From the NCBI GenBank assembly GCA_009930275.1, contig RZYP01000004.1, forward strand, positions 32,844 to 96,843: 64,000 nucleotides of DNA, read 5' to 3'. The translations under genes were made by a program, and so were the position numbers. The DNA is from Negativicutes bacterium. GTDB taxonomy: Bacteria; Bacillota_C; Negativicutes; Acidaminococcales; Acidaminococcaceae. How positions within the stretch are numbered: position 1 is the first letter of the stretch; every line of letters begins with the position of its first letter. The notes below the pieces were generated by a model. The model did not search any database. It saw only the letters and a program-made list of their open reading frames with translations, and was not told where the DNA came from. Positions 36,668 through 46,094 of this stretch are shown here, piece by piece.

Positions 36668-37249
36668 ATGCGTTTGTTAAAAGATAAAATTAGAAACGAA
36701 GGAATTGTCCTGAACAACTCCATACTCAAGGTTGACGCCTTCCTTAACCATCAGATCGATCCTGAGTTAATGATGGAATTGGGTCGCGAATTCAGCAAGA
36801 GATTTGCCGGGAAGAATGTAACTAAGATTTTAACTATAGAATCATCAGGGATAGCCGTGGCACTGACCACCGCTTTATTCTTCCATGTACCTGTAGTTTT
36901 TGCCCGCAAACAAAAATCTTCGACTATGAATGAAAACTCCTACTGCACGCAAGTTTTCTCGTTCACCAAAAACATCACCAACAACGTCGCAGTACTTAAA
37001 AAATTTCTGCCGCCTAATGAGAACATCCTCATCCTCGACGATTTCCTGGCGAACGGCGAAGCAGCCATGGGTCTTGCCGATCTTGTACATCAAGCCGGAA
37101 GCAACGTCGTCGGTATAGGCATCGTCATCGAAAAATCTTTCCAGCCTGGCCGCAAGCGCCTGATTGAGGCAGGCTACCAAGTCGAATCCCTGGCTAGAAT
37201 CAAGGCCTTTGAAAAAGGCCAGATTGTCTTTGCCGAAGATAACGAGTAG
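36668..37249 (+). CDS. xpt: Xanthine phosphoribosyltransferase
   Basis: Purine salvage: xanthine plus PRPP to XMP. 193 aa, the length of Bacillus Xpt, with matching N-terminus (KDKIRNEGIVL, KVDAFLNHQIDP). The PRPP-binding motif is ILILDDFLANGEA (about residues 121-133). ATG 36668 is 7 nt from GAGG; ATG 36665 is also possible. It is a single gene between the divergent ilv-leu leader and a shared terminator. In many Firmicutes xpt is under a purine riboswitch; I looked for one here and saw none. Confidence 0.92.
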   Translation: MRLLKDKIRNEGIVLNNSILKVDAFLNHQIDPELMMELGREFSKRFAGKNVTKILTIESSGIAVALTTALFFHVPVVFARKQKSSTMNENSYCTQVFSFTKNITNNVAVLKKFLPPNENILILDDFLANGEAAMGLADLVHQAGSNVVGIGIVIEKSFQPGRKRLIEAGYQVESLARIKAFEKGQIVFAEDNE

Positions 37250-37261
37250 ACTTTATTACAA

Positions 37262-37302
37262 AAATAGCCGGTGGCATTTGATGCCACCGGCTTCGTTTTT
37301 TA
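37262..37302. terminator. Bidirectional terminator between xpt and serA
   Basis: A hairpin with arms AGCCGGTGGCAT and ATGCCACCGGCT is flanked by AAAAAT and CGTTTTTT and lies between two convergent genes. Confidence 0.9.
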
Positions 37303-38883
37303 TAATTTAACCAAATTTACTTGCATAATGCCATCAATTCCCTGGAGAAAATTCAATGTGTCTTTAGACACTTCCGAATCAACTGACATGAACATCATCG
37401 CACGGCCTTCTTTGTTGTTGCGGCTAACCTGCATGTTAGCAATATTTACGCGGCTAGCTCCGAGCAGTGTTCCTATCTGACCAATCATACCGGGCTTATC
37501 CTGATTGCGGGCAACCAGCATGAATGGTGCCGGTGTTACATCAAATTCATAACCATTGATTTCAACTATGCGAATCTCATTTTGTCCCAAAACTGTACCG
37601 CTAACTGTGAAAATACCATCTTTGCCGCTGATCTTCAAGGTAATCAGACTGAACTTTTTCTCGTTAGTTGTCATTTTGCTTTCCAGAACATCAATACCAC
37701 GGCCTTCGGCGGCCAAGGCAGCATTAACATAGTTAACTCTTTCCTTCAGGATTGGCTCAAGCAAGCCTTTCAAAATAGCACGGGTAAGCATCTCGGTTTC
37801 CATTTCGGCAACTTCGCCCTGATAGATGATCTCGACTTTTTCCACAACAGCTTTTTCCATCTGATAATAGAATTTTCCCAAATATTCACCAAGCTGCAGG
37901 TACCCTTGCATATCTTCAAGATCCTGTGGATGCAGAGTTGGCAGATTAACTGCATTGGCTACCATTTCGCCCCTCAAAGCGCTTAATACCTCACTGGCTA
38001 TAGTGACGCCGACATTGTCCTGCGCTTCGTCTGTACCTGCCCCAATATGCGGTGTCAAAACACATTGCGGTAATTGAATCAAAGGAGAAACAGCATGCGG
38101 CTCGTCCTTCAATACATCGATACCGGCGCTGGCGACTTTTCCCTCTTTGATTGCTACAAACAAATCTTCTTCATTGATCAGGCCACCACGCGCACAATTT
38201 ACAATGCGCACTCCATTTTTGCAAAGGTCAAGTTCCTTCTTCGTAATAATATTGATTGTCTCCTCAGTCTTTGGCGTATGAATGGTAATAATGTCTGCTC
38301 TCTTCAGCAATTCTTCCAAGGTTTCGCATTTTTCCACACCAAATTTCTTAAACCTGGCATCTGTAATATAGGGATCGTAAGCTATGACCTTCATGCCAAA
38401 AGCCTGCATCCTGGTTGTAACCAGCGCACCAATACGACCCAAGCCAATGATGCCCAAAGTCTTATGAAGCATTTCTGAACCCCTGAGACCGGTCCTGCCC
38501 CATTCCCCAGCCATCAGCAAATTATGTCCTTTAACCATATTACGCGCCGAAGCCAACATTAGTCCTATAGTTAGCTCACAGGCAGAAACAATGTTTGATT
38601 CAGGCGTATTAACAACGATAATGCCGCGTTTGGTTGCGCCTTCCATATCAATGTTATCGACGCCATTGCCGGCACGGCCTACAACTTTTAGTTTTTTAGC
38701 TCTTTGATACAATTCCTCATCAACTTTTGTCACACTGCGCACAATCATAGCATCATACTGATCTATGACATCAAGAAGTTCTTCTCGTTTTATCTCTCTG
38801 TACACAAAAACTTCCACGCCGGGAACATTTTGCAACAATTCAATGCCCTTATCAGCAATTTTTTCAGTAACAATAATCTTCAT
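37300..38883 (-). CDS. serA: D-3-phosphoglycerate dehydrogenase, long form with ACT domain
   Basis: First step of serine synthesis: NAD-dependent oxidation of 3-phosphoglycerate. 527 aa, the long type with catalytic and Rossmann domains (about 1-315; GLGRIGALVTTRMQAFG for NAD, catalytic H in TPHIGAGTDEA), an intervening ASB-like domain (about 320-450) and a C-terminal ACT domain (about 455-527, VARNQDKPGMIGQIGTLLG). The ACT domain normally binds serine for feedback. AGGAGGAATT precedes the ATG. It is monocistronic behind a serine T-box, so it is controlled both by enzyme feedback and by tRNA-Ser charging. Confidence 0.95.
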   Translation of the reverse strand: MKIIVTEKIADKGIELLQNVPGVEVFVYREIKREELLDVIDQYDAMIVRSVTKVDEELYQRAKKLKVVGRAGNGVDNIDMEGATKRGIIVVNTPESNIVSACELTIGLMLASARNMVKGHNLLMAGEWGRTGLRGSEMLHKTLGIIGLGRIGALVTTRMQAFGMKVIAYDPYITDARFKKFGVEKCETLEELLKRADIITIHTPKTEETINIITKKELDLCKNGVRIVNCARGGLINEEDLFVAIKEGKVASAGIDVLKDEPHAVSPLIQLPQCVLTPHIGAGTDEAQDNVGVTIASEVLSALRGEMVANAVNLPTLHPQDLEDMQGYLQLGEYLGKFYYQMEKAVVEKVEIIYQGEVAEMETEMLTRAILKGLLEPILKERVNYVNAALAAEGRGIDVLESKMTTNEKKFSLITLKISGKDGIFTVSGTVLGQNEIRIVEINGYEFDVTPAPFMLVARNQDKPGMIGQIGTLLGASRVNIANMQVSRNNKEGRAMMFMSVDSEVSKDTLNFLQGIDGIMQVNLVKL

Positions 38884-38909
38884 TTTTAATTCCTCCTAAG
38901 TATAAAATA

Positions 38910-39172
38910 AAACTCTCGTGCCTGATCATTACAAAGATCAAGGACGAGAGTTTATGCTCACGTGGTGCCACCTTATTTCGCCTCAGGCATACTTCACCTG
39001 CGGCCTCAACTTCGATATATCGGTCGAACCCGAACAGGTTGCTACCCCTGTCATCTCCGGAGTGGATTCAATCTAATCCCAGTCCGACTCGCACTTAACG
39101 TCGGCTCTCTGCGCTTGGTTTTCGATCTACTTGTCTCTTTCATCAAATACAAATATGTAATTCACAAGCATT
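38910..39172 (-). promoter_or_regulatory. T-box leader of serA, serine (TCC) specifier
   Basis: The T-box core AAGGTGGCACCACG is at about 38961-38974. It is followed by a terminator with arms AACTCTCGT/ACGAGAGTT spanning 38911-38953. Stem I contains AGTA, AGAGAGCC and a CCGAC/GTCGG-closed distal loop. The specifier context GATT-GAA-TCC-A-CTCCGGAG is almost identical to that of the trpB leader, placing TCC (Ser) at 39064-39066. The bulge is UGGC rather than UGGU, which pairs with the G73 discriminator of tRNA-Ser, an independent match. Confidence 0.9.
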
Positions 39173-39178
39173 GCGTTA

Positions 39179-39207
39179 ATTTTACTTCACATTTTGCGCC
39201 TTGTCAA
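39179..39207 (-). promoter_or_regulatory. Promoter of serA
   Basis: TTGACA (39202-39207) and TAAAAT (39179-39184) with 17-nt spacing lie upstream of the serine T-box. Confidence 0.85.
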
Positions 39208-39375
39208 GAGGTAAATTGTTACATATTGTCAACTAACTTTAGAAATATTGCTTGGACCGTTATGCGAAAATATAAAACGCTTCCTAATAAGTTGAGCCGA
39301 TTTATGCTTGGAAATCTGAATGAGCGTAAAGCACATGAAAGCCGTAAAAACAATTCTGAACCGCCAAAATATTTA

Positions 39376-39403
39376 TTGCAAGTGCCTGCCAAAGTGCTAT
39401 AAT
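39376..39403 (+). promoter_or_regulatory. Promoter of the tetR-RND efflux operon
   Basis: TTGCAA (39376-39381) and TATAAT (39398-39403) with 16-nt spacing lie about 50 nt upstream of the tetR start. Confidence 0.75.
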
Positions 39404-39405
39404 CA

Positions 39406-39422
39406 AATTAATATTATTAATT
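39406..39422. promoter_or_regulatory. Candidate TetR operator
   Basis: A perfect palindrome with 8-bp arms, AATTAATA-T-TATTAATT, begins 2 bp downstream of the -10 element. That position is ideal for autorepression by the TetR protein encoded next. A/T richness makes chance palindromes possible. Confidence 0.6.
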
Positions 39423-39453
39423 AATCGTTTAATTTAAGTGGGAGGAAACACAA

Positions 39454-40020
39454 TTGCAGGCCGCCACAGAACTTTTTAGCACTAATAATTTTAACAGTGT
39501 TTCTGTCAAGGATATCGCCAAGCTATCCGGCGCAAATAGCGCTCTTATCTCGTATTACTTTGGCGGCAAGAAAAATCTCTATCAGGAAGTCCTTAATTCA
39601 CAAGCCATGCTTTTTCTTGACCTCATAGCACAAGTTGATAAGCAGCCACTTTCCCCTATCGATAAAATCCATCTTTATGTACAAAGGGTGGCCTCGCTCC
39701 AACTTCAGAACCCGAAGCAAGTAAACCTTATTTACCGCGAGCTGCTGATGCCTTCCGGCTTTTGCAGCAACTTTGTCCAGTCAAAACTTTTCAGGATTCA
39801 TCAATTTATTCTGAACCAGGTATCAGCCGGCATAGAAAATGGTTCCATTGCTTCAAATATCCGTCCTACCTATGTAGCTTTCACCCTGGAAAGCATAATT
39901 GTTTTTTTCTTTCTTACTCAGGATTTTGTGCGAGAGTTAGGTTCGCTTCCTAAAAACGGTGAAAAAGAGTATTTGAAAGAAGCTCTTGATTCCTACCTTT
40001 TATCTATAACAAATTCTTAG
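39454..40020 (+). CDS. TetR-family repressor of the efflux operon
   Basis: 188 aa. The helix-turn-helix is VKDIAKLSGANSALISYYFGGKKNLYQ (about residues 16-43), followed by an all-helical ligand domain. The start is TTG at 39454 with GGAGG 8 nt upstream; the frame is closed by a stop 24 nt further upstream, so helix 1 is shorter than usual (it begins at the AATELF motif, lacking the customary 8-10 leading residues). It is first in an operon with an RND adaptor and pump, so it most likely represses efflux until a substrate binds. Confidence 0.88.
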   Translation: MQAATELFSTNNFNSVSVKDIAKLSGANSALISYYFGGKKNLYQEVLNSQAMLFLDLIAQVDKQPLSPIDKIHLYVQRVASLQLQNPKQVNLIYRELLMPSGFCSNFVQSKLFRIHQFILNQVSAGIENGSIASNIRPTYVAFTLESIIVFFFLTQDFVRELGSLPKNGEKEYLKEALDSYLLSITNS

Positions 40021-40038
40021 CTCATTGGAGGCGCCATC

Positions 40039-41160
40039 ATGTCACTTAAAGATAAGCTCACATCCCTGCAGCTTAACCGCATTCACTATATTTCCTTAGG
40101 TATCGGTTTCCTTCTCATTGTCTTATATCAAATTATTAGCACTGTCTATTTCAAGCCTGCCGTAAGCAAAGAAATCCCTCTTGTTCGCACGATAACCATC
40201 GGAAGCAGTAAAAATTCGGGTACATTGACCTACCCTGGTGAAGTTCGCGGACGTTATGAAAGCAACCTGGCCTTTCAAGTTCCGGGAAAAATAGTCAGGC
40301 GCAATATCAGTCTGGGCGATGTTGTCCATGCCGGTCAAATACTCATGGAGCTTGACCCAAAGGACATCAGTCAAGCAGTAAGTGCCAATAGCGCTGAACT
40401 GGAAGCGGCTCTGTCTCAATTCAAGCTGGCTCAGGATAATGCGGAACGCTACAGCCAGCTCTATGCCAATGGTGCTGTCAGCAAATCAACAATGGAGCAG
40501 TATCAAAATCAAGCAACGGTTGCGGCCGCAACCGTTCAACAGGCTCGGGCCCACTTAACCGGCAGTTCCAACCAACTGGGCTACACACAGCTAATCGCTG
40601 ACCATGATGGCGTTGTCGCCGCTATTAACGGAGAAGTCGGGCAGATTACAGCCGCAGGCACTCCTATTGTTACCGTCGTCAGAGACGGCCAAAGAGAAAT
40701 ACAGTTTTATGTCCCCGAAAGCCATCTGCAGCAAATCAAAATAGGTCAAAAAGCATCCGTCACCTTTTGGGCAGTTGATAAATTAACCGTTAACGGCACT
40801 ATTAGCGAGATTTCTCCCACCGCCGACCCCGTCATGCGCACCTATAAAGCACGCATCACTTTGAACGAGTTGCCGTTGGAAGTCAAGCTCGGTATGACTG
40901 CCAAAGTTGCTCTGTCCAGCGGTATGGCCGATGCCATCGCGATTCCAGGAAATGCCATTTACCAGACTGATGATACACCAAAAGTCTGGCTTGTTAAAAA
41001 TAAAAAAGTTACACTGATCCCCGTCGAGGTTGGCGGCTACAACGGCAATAATATCAATATATCAGCCGGACTTCAAAACGGTGATGTTGTTGTTATCGGT
41101 GGTGTAAACAAACTGGCAGAAGGCCAAGATGTGCGACTGGAAGCCGGTGTCACTGAATGA
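40039..41160 (+). CDS. RND efflux periplasmic adaptor (MFP)
   Basis: 373 aa. It has one membrane anchor near the N-terminus (about residues 19-37), lipoyl halves YESNLAFQVPGKIVRR and QLIADHDGVVAAINGEVG, a short alpha-hairpin (about 110-170) and beta-barrel plus membrane-proximal domains. It bridges the pump encoded next to an outer-membrane channel. GGAGG lies 7 nt before the ATG. It starts 18 nt after tetR and overlaps the pump gene by 4 nt. Confidence 0.9.
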   Translation: MSLKDKLTSLQLNRIHYISLGIGFLLIVLYQIISTVYFKPAVSKEIPLVRTITIGSSKNSGTLTYPGEVRGRYESNLAFQVPGKIVRRNISLGDVVHAGQILMELDPKDISQAVSANSAELEAALSQFKLAQDNAERYSQLYANGAVSKSTMEQYQNQATVAAATVQQARAHLTGSSNQLGYTQLIADHDGVVAAINGEVGQITAAGTPIVTVVRDGQREIQFYVPESHLQQIKIGQKASVTFWAVDKLTVNGTISEISPTADPVMRTYKARITLNELPLEVKLGMTAKVALSSGMADAIAIPGNAIYQTDDTPKVWLVKNKKVTLIPVEVGGYNGNNINISAGLQNGDVVVIGGVNKLAEGQDVRLEAGVTE

Positions 41161-44100
41161 TGAATAATAATTGGGCCGCATGGTCCATCAAGCACAAGCA
41201 GATAATATATTTCTTCGTTTTTCTATGCCTGACAATGGGCATCTATTCCTTTAATTCTTTGGGGCGTTCCGAGGATCCTTCTTTCACCATAAAGCAGATG
41301 GTAGTTACAGCCAGCTGGCCTGGCGCAACAGCCAAAGAAGTGGAGGAACACATCACAAATAAACTGGAAAAAGACATTCAAAACGTACCTAATGTCGATT
41401 ACATAAGCAGTTATTCCCGTCCGGGAGTATGTGTTATTAACGTTTATTTAAAAGCAACCGTTCCCGGCAAGGAAATCCGGCAGCGTTGGCTTGAATTACG
41501 CAATATCGTCAATGATGCCAAAAAAGATCTCCCCGAAGGGACTGTCGGTCCGTTTTTCAATGATCGTTTCGACGATGTTTATGGCAACATCTATGCAGTA
41601 ACTTCGGATGATTTTTCGTACGAGGACATGCGCGTTGTCGCTGAAAAAATCAAGCAAAAGTTTTTTCTTGTTCCCGATGTAAAAAAAGTGGAATTGATTG
41701 GCGTGCAGCCAGAAAAGATATTTATCAAAATATCAAACGCAAAGCTGGCGCAGCTTGGCATTTCCATAGAAAATCTTGCAGCAGCAATTCAGTCTGAAAC
41801 CTCAGTTTTGCCCAGCGGCACTTTGGAAAGCGACAGCAATAACGTTCACCTTCGCCTGACAGGTTCTCCCGACACCTTGGCAAACATACGCGCCATACCG
41901 ATACAAGCCAATGGCAAAATCCTCCGTCTTGGCGATATTGCCGAGATCAGCAGGGAATATGCTGATCCGCCCGAACCAAAAATGTATTTCAACGGTCAAG
42001 CAGCCGTAGGCATCGCCATTTCCATGGAGGAAGGCGGCGACAATATTAAAATGGGTGAAAATTTGGATGTGGCGATAAAAAACATCCGTCACGAGCTGCC
42101 GCTTGGTTTTAATTTAGAACAGGTAGCAAACCAGCCGCAAGTAGTTAAAAATGCTATCGGCGAGTTCAGTCAAAGTCTCTACGAGGCAATAATCATCGTC
42201 ATGTTCGTCAGTCTTCTGACCTTGGGCCGCAGCTGTGGCTTCGTTATTTCAGTTTGCATTCCGCTTGTACTTCTTACCACTTTTATAGGCATGTATACCT
42301 TTGGCATCGACCTGCATAAAATTTCCCTCGGGGCTTTGATTGTTGCCTTAGGCATGCTTGTTGACGATTCAATAGTGGTCGTCGATATTATGGAAGTAAA
42401 ACTTGCCGAAGGCTGGGATCGCGCCAAAGCCGCCAGTTACGCTTTTACTACTTGCGCCTGGCCGCTTTTAACCGGTACGCTGATAACCTGTGCCGGGTTC
42501 ATGCCTATAGCCTTCTCCAGCTCCAGTGCTTCGGAATTCACTCGTTCGCTTTTTCCTGTTATTTCCATGGCTCTTTTGCTTTCTTGGGTTGTTTCTGCCA
42601 CTGTAGCCCCTGTTCTTGGCTGTGCCTGGATTCGACCAAAACCTCTTTCCTCAAAGGAAAGTTTGAATACCCCTTTTTATCAGAAATTCCGTCTTCTTCT
42701 GACCTGGTCCCTGAGGCACCGTGGAACCGTGTTGATTGCAACCGTTTGTCTTTTTGTTTCTTCGCTCTTCTTGCTCAATTTTATCAAGAAAGAATTCTTT
42801 CCTGCCTCTGTCCGCCCGGAAATACTGGTGGAATTAAACCTGCCGGAAGGCTCCAGCCTGAAAGCTACGGATGAGGCAACACTGAAGCTAACAGGTTTAA
42901 TTAAAGATGACGAAGCTGTAGAAAGAGTTACTTCTTATGTCGGCAAAAGCGCGCCCAGATTTGTTCTCGTTCTGGAACCGGTCCAGCCACGTGACAACTA
43001 TGCCCAAATTATCGTAGTTGCTAAAGACCTGGAAAAAAGAGAGTATTTGGAAGAAAAAATCAAAAAAATGGTTTCCGACAATCTGCCAAATGTTGTAAGT
43101 TACTCTCGTTCTATTCCTCTGGGTCCCCCTTCCCCCTATCCCGTCATGCTCAGAGTCACGGCTCCAACGGATGCCTTGGTCAAAGAGTACGCCTTCAAGG
43201 TGAGAGACAAGATGAAGGCAAATCCCAATATCACCATGACACGTTTTGACTGGATGGAAAAAAGCAGAAATATCAAAATTGAAATCGATAACGACAAACT
43301 GAAACAAATGGGCCTCAGCAGAAAAACAGTTGCGACCGCCTTGCAAGCAGCGATTTCCGGCTACACAATAGCAGAGTATCTGGAAGGAGACCAAACAATC
43401 GACCTTGTTTTCCGTTTACAGGAAACTGACCGAACCTCAGTTGCAAATCTCGCAGCAATCTCCATTCCCACTTCCGCCGGCGCTGTTCCTCTTGCCCAAG
43501 TCGCGAAGCTCAGCTACGACGCAGAAGAAAATATGATTTGGCGACGTAACCTTCGTCCCACCATTACTGTCTGCGGCGGCATTAGCGGCGACGCAACCGG
43601 TAACGACGTCACGCAAGAGGTCTACGAGAGTTTGCAGGAGCTGCGTGAAACTCTTCCTGCAAATGTAAAGATAGAAATCGGCGGTTCGCTGGAACAAAGC
43701 AACAAAACCCTTGGTTATCTATTAAAACCGGTACCGGCCATGGTAATAATCATGATGGTCCTCTTAATGCTGCAACTCAAAGATATTCGCAAGCTTTTCA
43801 TCATAATTTGTACCGCGCCTATGGGTATTATCGGCGTTATGCTCGGGCTCATCGTCTTTCGTGCTTCTTTGGGCTTCATGGCGGAGCTTGGCATTTTAGC
43901 CTTAACAGGCATCATTATTCGCAACTCCGTAGTTCTTATTGATCAAATCAACCTACATTTAGAAGCTGGCTTATCACCCTGGCAAGCCGTTTCGGAAGCG
44001 GCAATAGTTCGTTTCCGGCCAATAATGCTGGCTGCTTTAACTACTATTCTGGGATTGATCCCCATGTTCGCCAGCCCTTTTTGGAATTCAATGGCAGTCA

Positions 44101-44192
44101 CTATTGCCTGCGGTCTTACCGGCGCTACCATTCTCACTTTAATCGTGCTTCCGGTTCTTTATGCCGTAGTCTTCAAAATTGAAGAGGTTTAG
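41157..44192 (+). CDS. RND-family multidrug efflux pump (HAE1-like)
   Basis: Inner-membrane proton-driven pump of 1011 aa. There is one N-terminal helix, a large periplasmic porter/docking loop (about 40-330), a six-helix bundle with the proton-relay motif GMLVDDSIVVVD (about residues 398-409), a second periplasmic loop and a final helix bundle. The trimer-forming porter repeats are intact. Length and motifs are those of AcrB/MexB relatives, though it is somewhat shorter. It overlaps the adaptor gene by 4 nt (ATGA). No outer-membrane factor gene follows; the operon ends at a terminator. Substrates are unknown. Confidence 0.92.
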   Translation: MMNNNWAAWSIKHKQIIYFFVFLCLTMGIYSFNSLGRSEDPSFTIKQMVVTASWPGATAKEVEEHITNKLEKDIQNVPNVDYISSYSRPGVCVINVYLKATVPGKEIRQRWLELRNIVNDAKKDLPEGTVGPFFNDRFDDVYGNIYAVTSDDFSYEDMRVVAEKIKQKFFLVPDVKKVELIGVQPEKIFIKISNAKLAQLGISIENLAAAIQSETSVLPSGTLESDSNNVHLRLTGSPDTLANIRAIPIQANGKILRLGDIAEISREYADPPEPKMYFNGQAAVGIAISMEEGGDNIKMGENLDVAIKNIRHELPLGFNLEQVANQPQVVKNAIGEFSQSLYEAIIIVMFVSLLTLGRSCGFVISVCIPLVLLTTFIGMYTFGIDLHKISLGALIVALGMLVDDSIVVVDIMEVKLAEGWDRAKAASYAFTTCAWPLLTGTLITCAGFMPIAFSSSSASEFTRSLFPVISMALLLSWVVSATVAPVLGCAWIRPKPLSSKESLNTPFYQKFRLLLTWSLRHRGTVLIATVCLFVSSLFLLNFIKKEFFPASVRPEILVELNLPEGSSLKATDEATLKLTGLIKDDEAVERVTSYVGKSAPRFVLVLEPVQPRDNYAQIIVVAKDLEKREYLEEKIKKMVSDNLPNVVSYSRSIPLGPPSPYPVMLRVTAPTDALVKEYAFKVRDKMKANPNITMTRFDWMEKSRNIKIEIDNDKLKQMGLSRKTVATALQAAISGYTIAEYLEGDQTIDLVFRLQETDRTSVANLAAISIPTSAGAVPLAQVAKLSYDAEENMIWRRNLRPTITVCGGISGDATGNDVTQEVYESLQELRETLPANVKIEIGGSLEQSNKTLGYLLKPVPAMVIIMMVLLMLQLKDIRKLFIIICTAPMGIIGVMLGLIVFRASLGFMAELGILALTGIIIRNSVVLIDQINLHLEAGLSPWQAVSEAAIVRFRPIMLAALTTILGLIPMFASPFWNSMAVTIACGLTGATILTLIVLPVLYAVVFKIEEV

Positions 44193-44195
44193 GAT

Positions 44196-44241
44196 ATAAA
44201 AAAGAGAGTATTTTTCGTAAAGGAAAATACTCTCTTTTTAT
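44196..44241. terminator. Bidirectional terminator between the RND pump and aroQ
   Basis: A hairpin with arms AAAAGAGAGTATTTT and AAAATACTCTCTTTT, with U-tract potential on both strands, lies at the junction of two convergent operons. Confidence 0.9.
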
Positions 44242-44264
44242 GCTTGTTCACAATGCCGCTCTGA

Positions 44265-44723
44265 TTATCTCGTGGGCGGAGTAAAGACAAGTTGTTTTTT
44301 TGTTGCGGCCAAAGCCCTCATTGCCAGAGCATAGCCTTCGAAGCCAAGTCCACAAATCTGCCCCTTGCAGGCTGCAGCGGTAACAGATTTATGACGAAAC
44401 TCTTCGCGGGCATGTATGTTGCTGATATGCACCTCGATTGTCGGTATGTTTACTGCCTTAAGGGCATCAAGCAAAGCGATACTGTAATGAGTGTAAGCGG
44501 CTGGGTTGATAACGATACCGTCAGCATCACCATAGGCATCCTGAATGAAAGATACCAGCTCTCCTTCGCAGTTGCTCTGTTTGATTTCCACATCAACGCC
44601 AAGCTCCTGGGCCGAACTCTTAATGAACTGGCAAAGCGCGACGTAGTCATCAGAACCATAAACCGCATTTTCCCTTACTCCCAACATATTGATATTAGGG
44701 CCGTTCAAAACTAATATTTTCAT
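44265..44723 (-). CDS. aroQ: 3-dehydroquinate dehydratase, type II
   Basis: Third step of the shikimate pathway. 152 aa, the small dodecameric type II enzyme. Family motifs are LNGPNINMLGVRE near the start (with the catalytic tyrosine shortly after in AVYGSDDY), NPAAYTHYSIAL and the HISNIHAREEFRHKS segment. It is the last gene of the aromatic operon and overlaps aroK by 4 nt. Together with aroF, aroB, aroE, aroK, aroA and aroC it completes the common pathway within one operon. Confidence 0.95.
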   Translation of the reverse strand: MKILVLNGPNINMLGVRENAVYGSDDYVALCQFIKSSAQELGVDVEIKQSNCEGELVSFIQDAYGDADGIVINPAAYTHYSIALLDALKAVNIPTIEVHISNIHAREEFRHKSVTAAACKGQICGLGFEGYALAMRALAATKKQLVFTPPTR

Positions 44724-45220
44724 CTTTCCACCTTCCTTAACTCATTTATTATTTCAGTAACGACTGTTTCTACTTGTCCTTCATTGGCAACGGCAAAGTC
44801 TCTATACTTTTGATAGAGCCCCAGACGTTCTTTGTATAATTCAAAAATACGCTGGCGGCCTTCCGCTAATAGCGGTCGACTCTCCACATCAACATCTGCG
44901 CAAATCAATTCTGGGCTGCGGTCAATAAAGATAATAACACCTGAAGATCCGAGCATTGCCATGTTTTCCGGTCGCTTGACAACGCCGCCGCCCGTGGCAA
45001 TTACAAGCCCCTTTTCGGCTGAAAGTCTTTTGATAGTGCGTGTTTCGGCATCACGGAAGTGCTCTTCCCCCGAAGCAAATAGTTCTTTGATGGTTTTCCC
45101 TTCCCAGGCTTCCAGCATTTCATCAGCATCACAAAATTTTTTATTCAACTTTTCTGCCAGCAGTTTGCCTATAGTTGTTTTGCCACAACCTGGCATTCCA
45201 ATCAAAACAATGTTTTTCAT
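44720..45220 (-). CDS. aroK: Shikimate kinase
   Basis: Phosphorylates shikimate at the 3-hydroxyl. 166 aa with P-loop GMPGCGKTT (about residues 8-16), the shikimate-binding DADEMLE segment (about 32-38), FRDAETR and the ATGGGVV loop. Length is typical. It overlaps aroE and aroQ by 4 nt on each side, so all three are translationally coupled. Confidence 0.94.
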   Translation of the reverse strand: MKNIVLIGMPGCGKTTIGKLLAEKLNKKFCDADEMLEAWEGKTIKELFASGEEHFRDAETRTIKRLSAEKGLVIATGGGVVKRPENMAMLGSSGVIIFIDRSPELICADVDVESRPLLAEGRQRIFELYKERLGLYQKYRDFAVANEGQVETVVTEIINELRKVER

Positions 45221-46044
45221 TGGTTTTCACCACTTATTGTTTGCGCGATTTTTATGATAATGTTTCCGTCAATCTTGCGTTCCAACCATATTTCCTCGGC
45301 CGCGACAGCTTGGGCGACAAGCATAAGCAAACCATTGGCGGTCTTTTTGCCCGCTTCTCTTGCCTGGCGCAAAAAAACGGTTTCCAACGGATTGTAGATA
45401 AGATCTACTGCCGCCGCAAAACCAGCGGCAATCTGTTGCGGGACCGGCGAATCAGCGACATGAGGAAACATGCCTAGCGGAGTGCAGTTGATGATGACAT
45501 CGCCACGGCCACAATTGAACAGTGAAGAATAATCACAGAATTCAACCGGCACTTTCAATGCCATTCCTGACAAAGCTTCTGATGAATGCTCGGGGTTACG
45601 CGAAACAACCAGAACATTCCTGGCCCCGAAATCGCTGAGATATTGCAAAACAGCTCTAGCAGCACCACCTGAACCCAAAACGGCAACATTTTTACCGACG
45701 ACTTCAATGTCATTGTGTCTTAGCAAGAAGCCAAAACCGTAATAGTCCGTATTATAGCCGTAAGCATCACGATCCTTGAAGCAAATAGTGTTCACCGCGC
45801 CTATTGCGGCTGCTTCGGGCGATATCTTCGTTAATAAAGGCATTACCTCTGTTTTATAAGGAATTGTAACATTAACTCCGCCATAATTTTCATGCAGTCT
45901 GGCAAACGCAGTGGCAAGATTTCCCTTTTCTATCTCCAGCAGAGAATATGTTCCCTCTATGTCTAGCTCTCGAAACAACAACTCATGTATCTTGGGCGAG
46001 AGACTGTGGCTAAGTTTTTCACCCAGTAACCCAAATTTAACCAT
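45217..46044 (-). CDS. aroE: Shikimate dehydrogenase
   Basis: NADPH-dependent reduction of 3-dehydroshikimate. 275 aa. The substrate domain opens GLLGEKLSHSLSPKIH with the catalytic lysine in VNVTIPYKTEV (about residue 65); the nucleotide-binding GSGGAARAVLQYL is at about 125-137. The closing GLLMLVAQAV matches the family. There is a 50-nt gap to pheA upstream and a 4-nt overlap with aroK downstream. Confidence 0.95.
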   Translation of the reverse strand: MVKFGLLGEKLSHSLSPKIHELLFRELDIEGTYSLLEIEKGNLATAFARLHENYGGVNVTIPYKTEVMPLLTKISPEAAAIGAVNTICFKDRDAYGYNTDYYGFGFLLRHNDIEVVGKNVAVLGSGGAARAVLQYLSDFGARNVLVVSRNPEHSSEALSGMALKVPVEFCDYSSLFNCGRGDVIINCTPLGMFPHVADSPVPQQIAAGFAAAVDLIYNPLETVFLRQAREAGKKTANGLLMLVAQAVAAEEIWLERKIDGNIIIKIAQTISGENQ

Positions 46045-46094
46045 ATCCGAGCCCCCTACCTGATCTGAAATACGTTTCTCTTTACTTCAGGGCA

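Noticed and set aside
38962..39402. Plus-strand reading frame of 146 codons
   Set aside because: It lies antisense to the serA T-box and promoter and has no ribosome-binding site or family resemblance.
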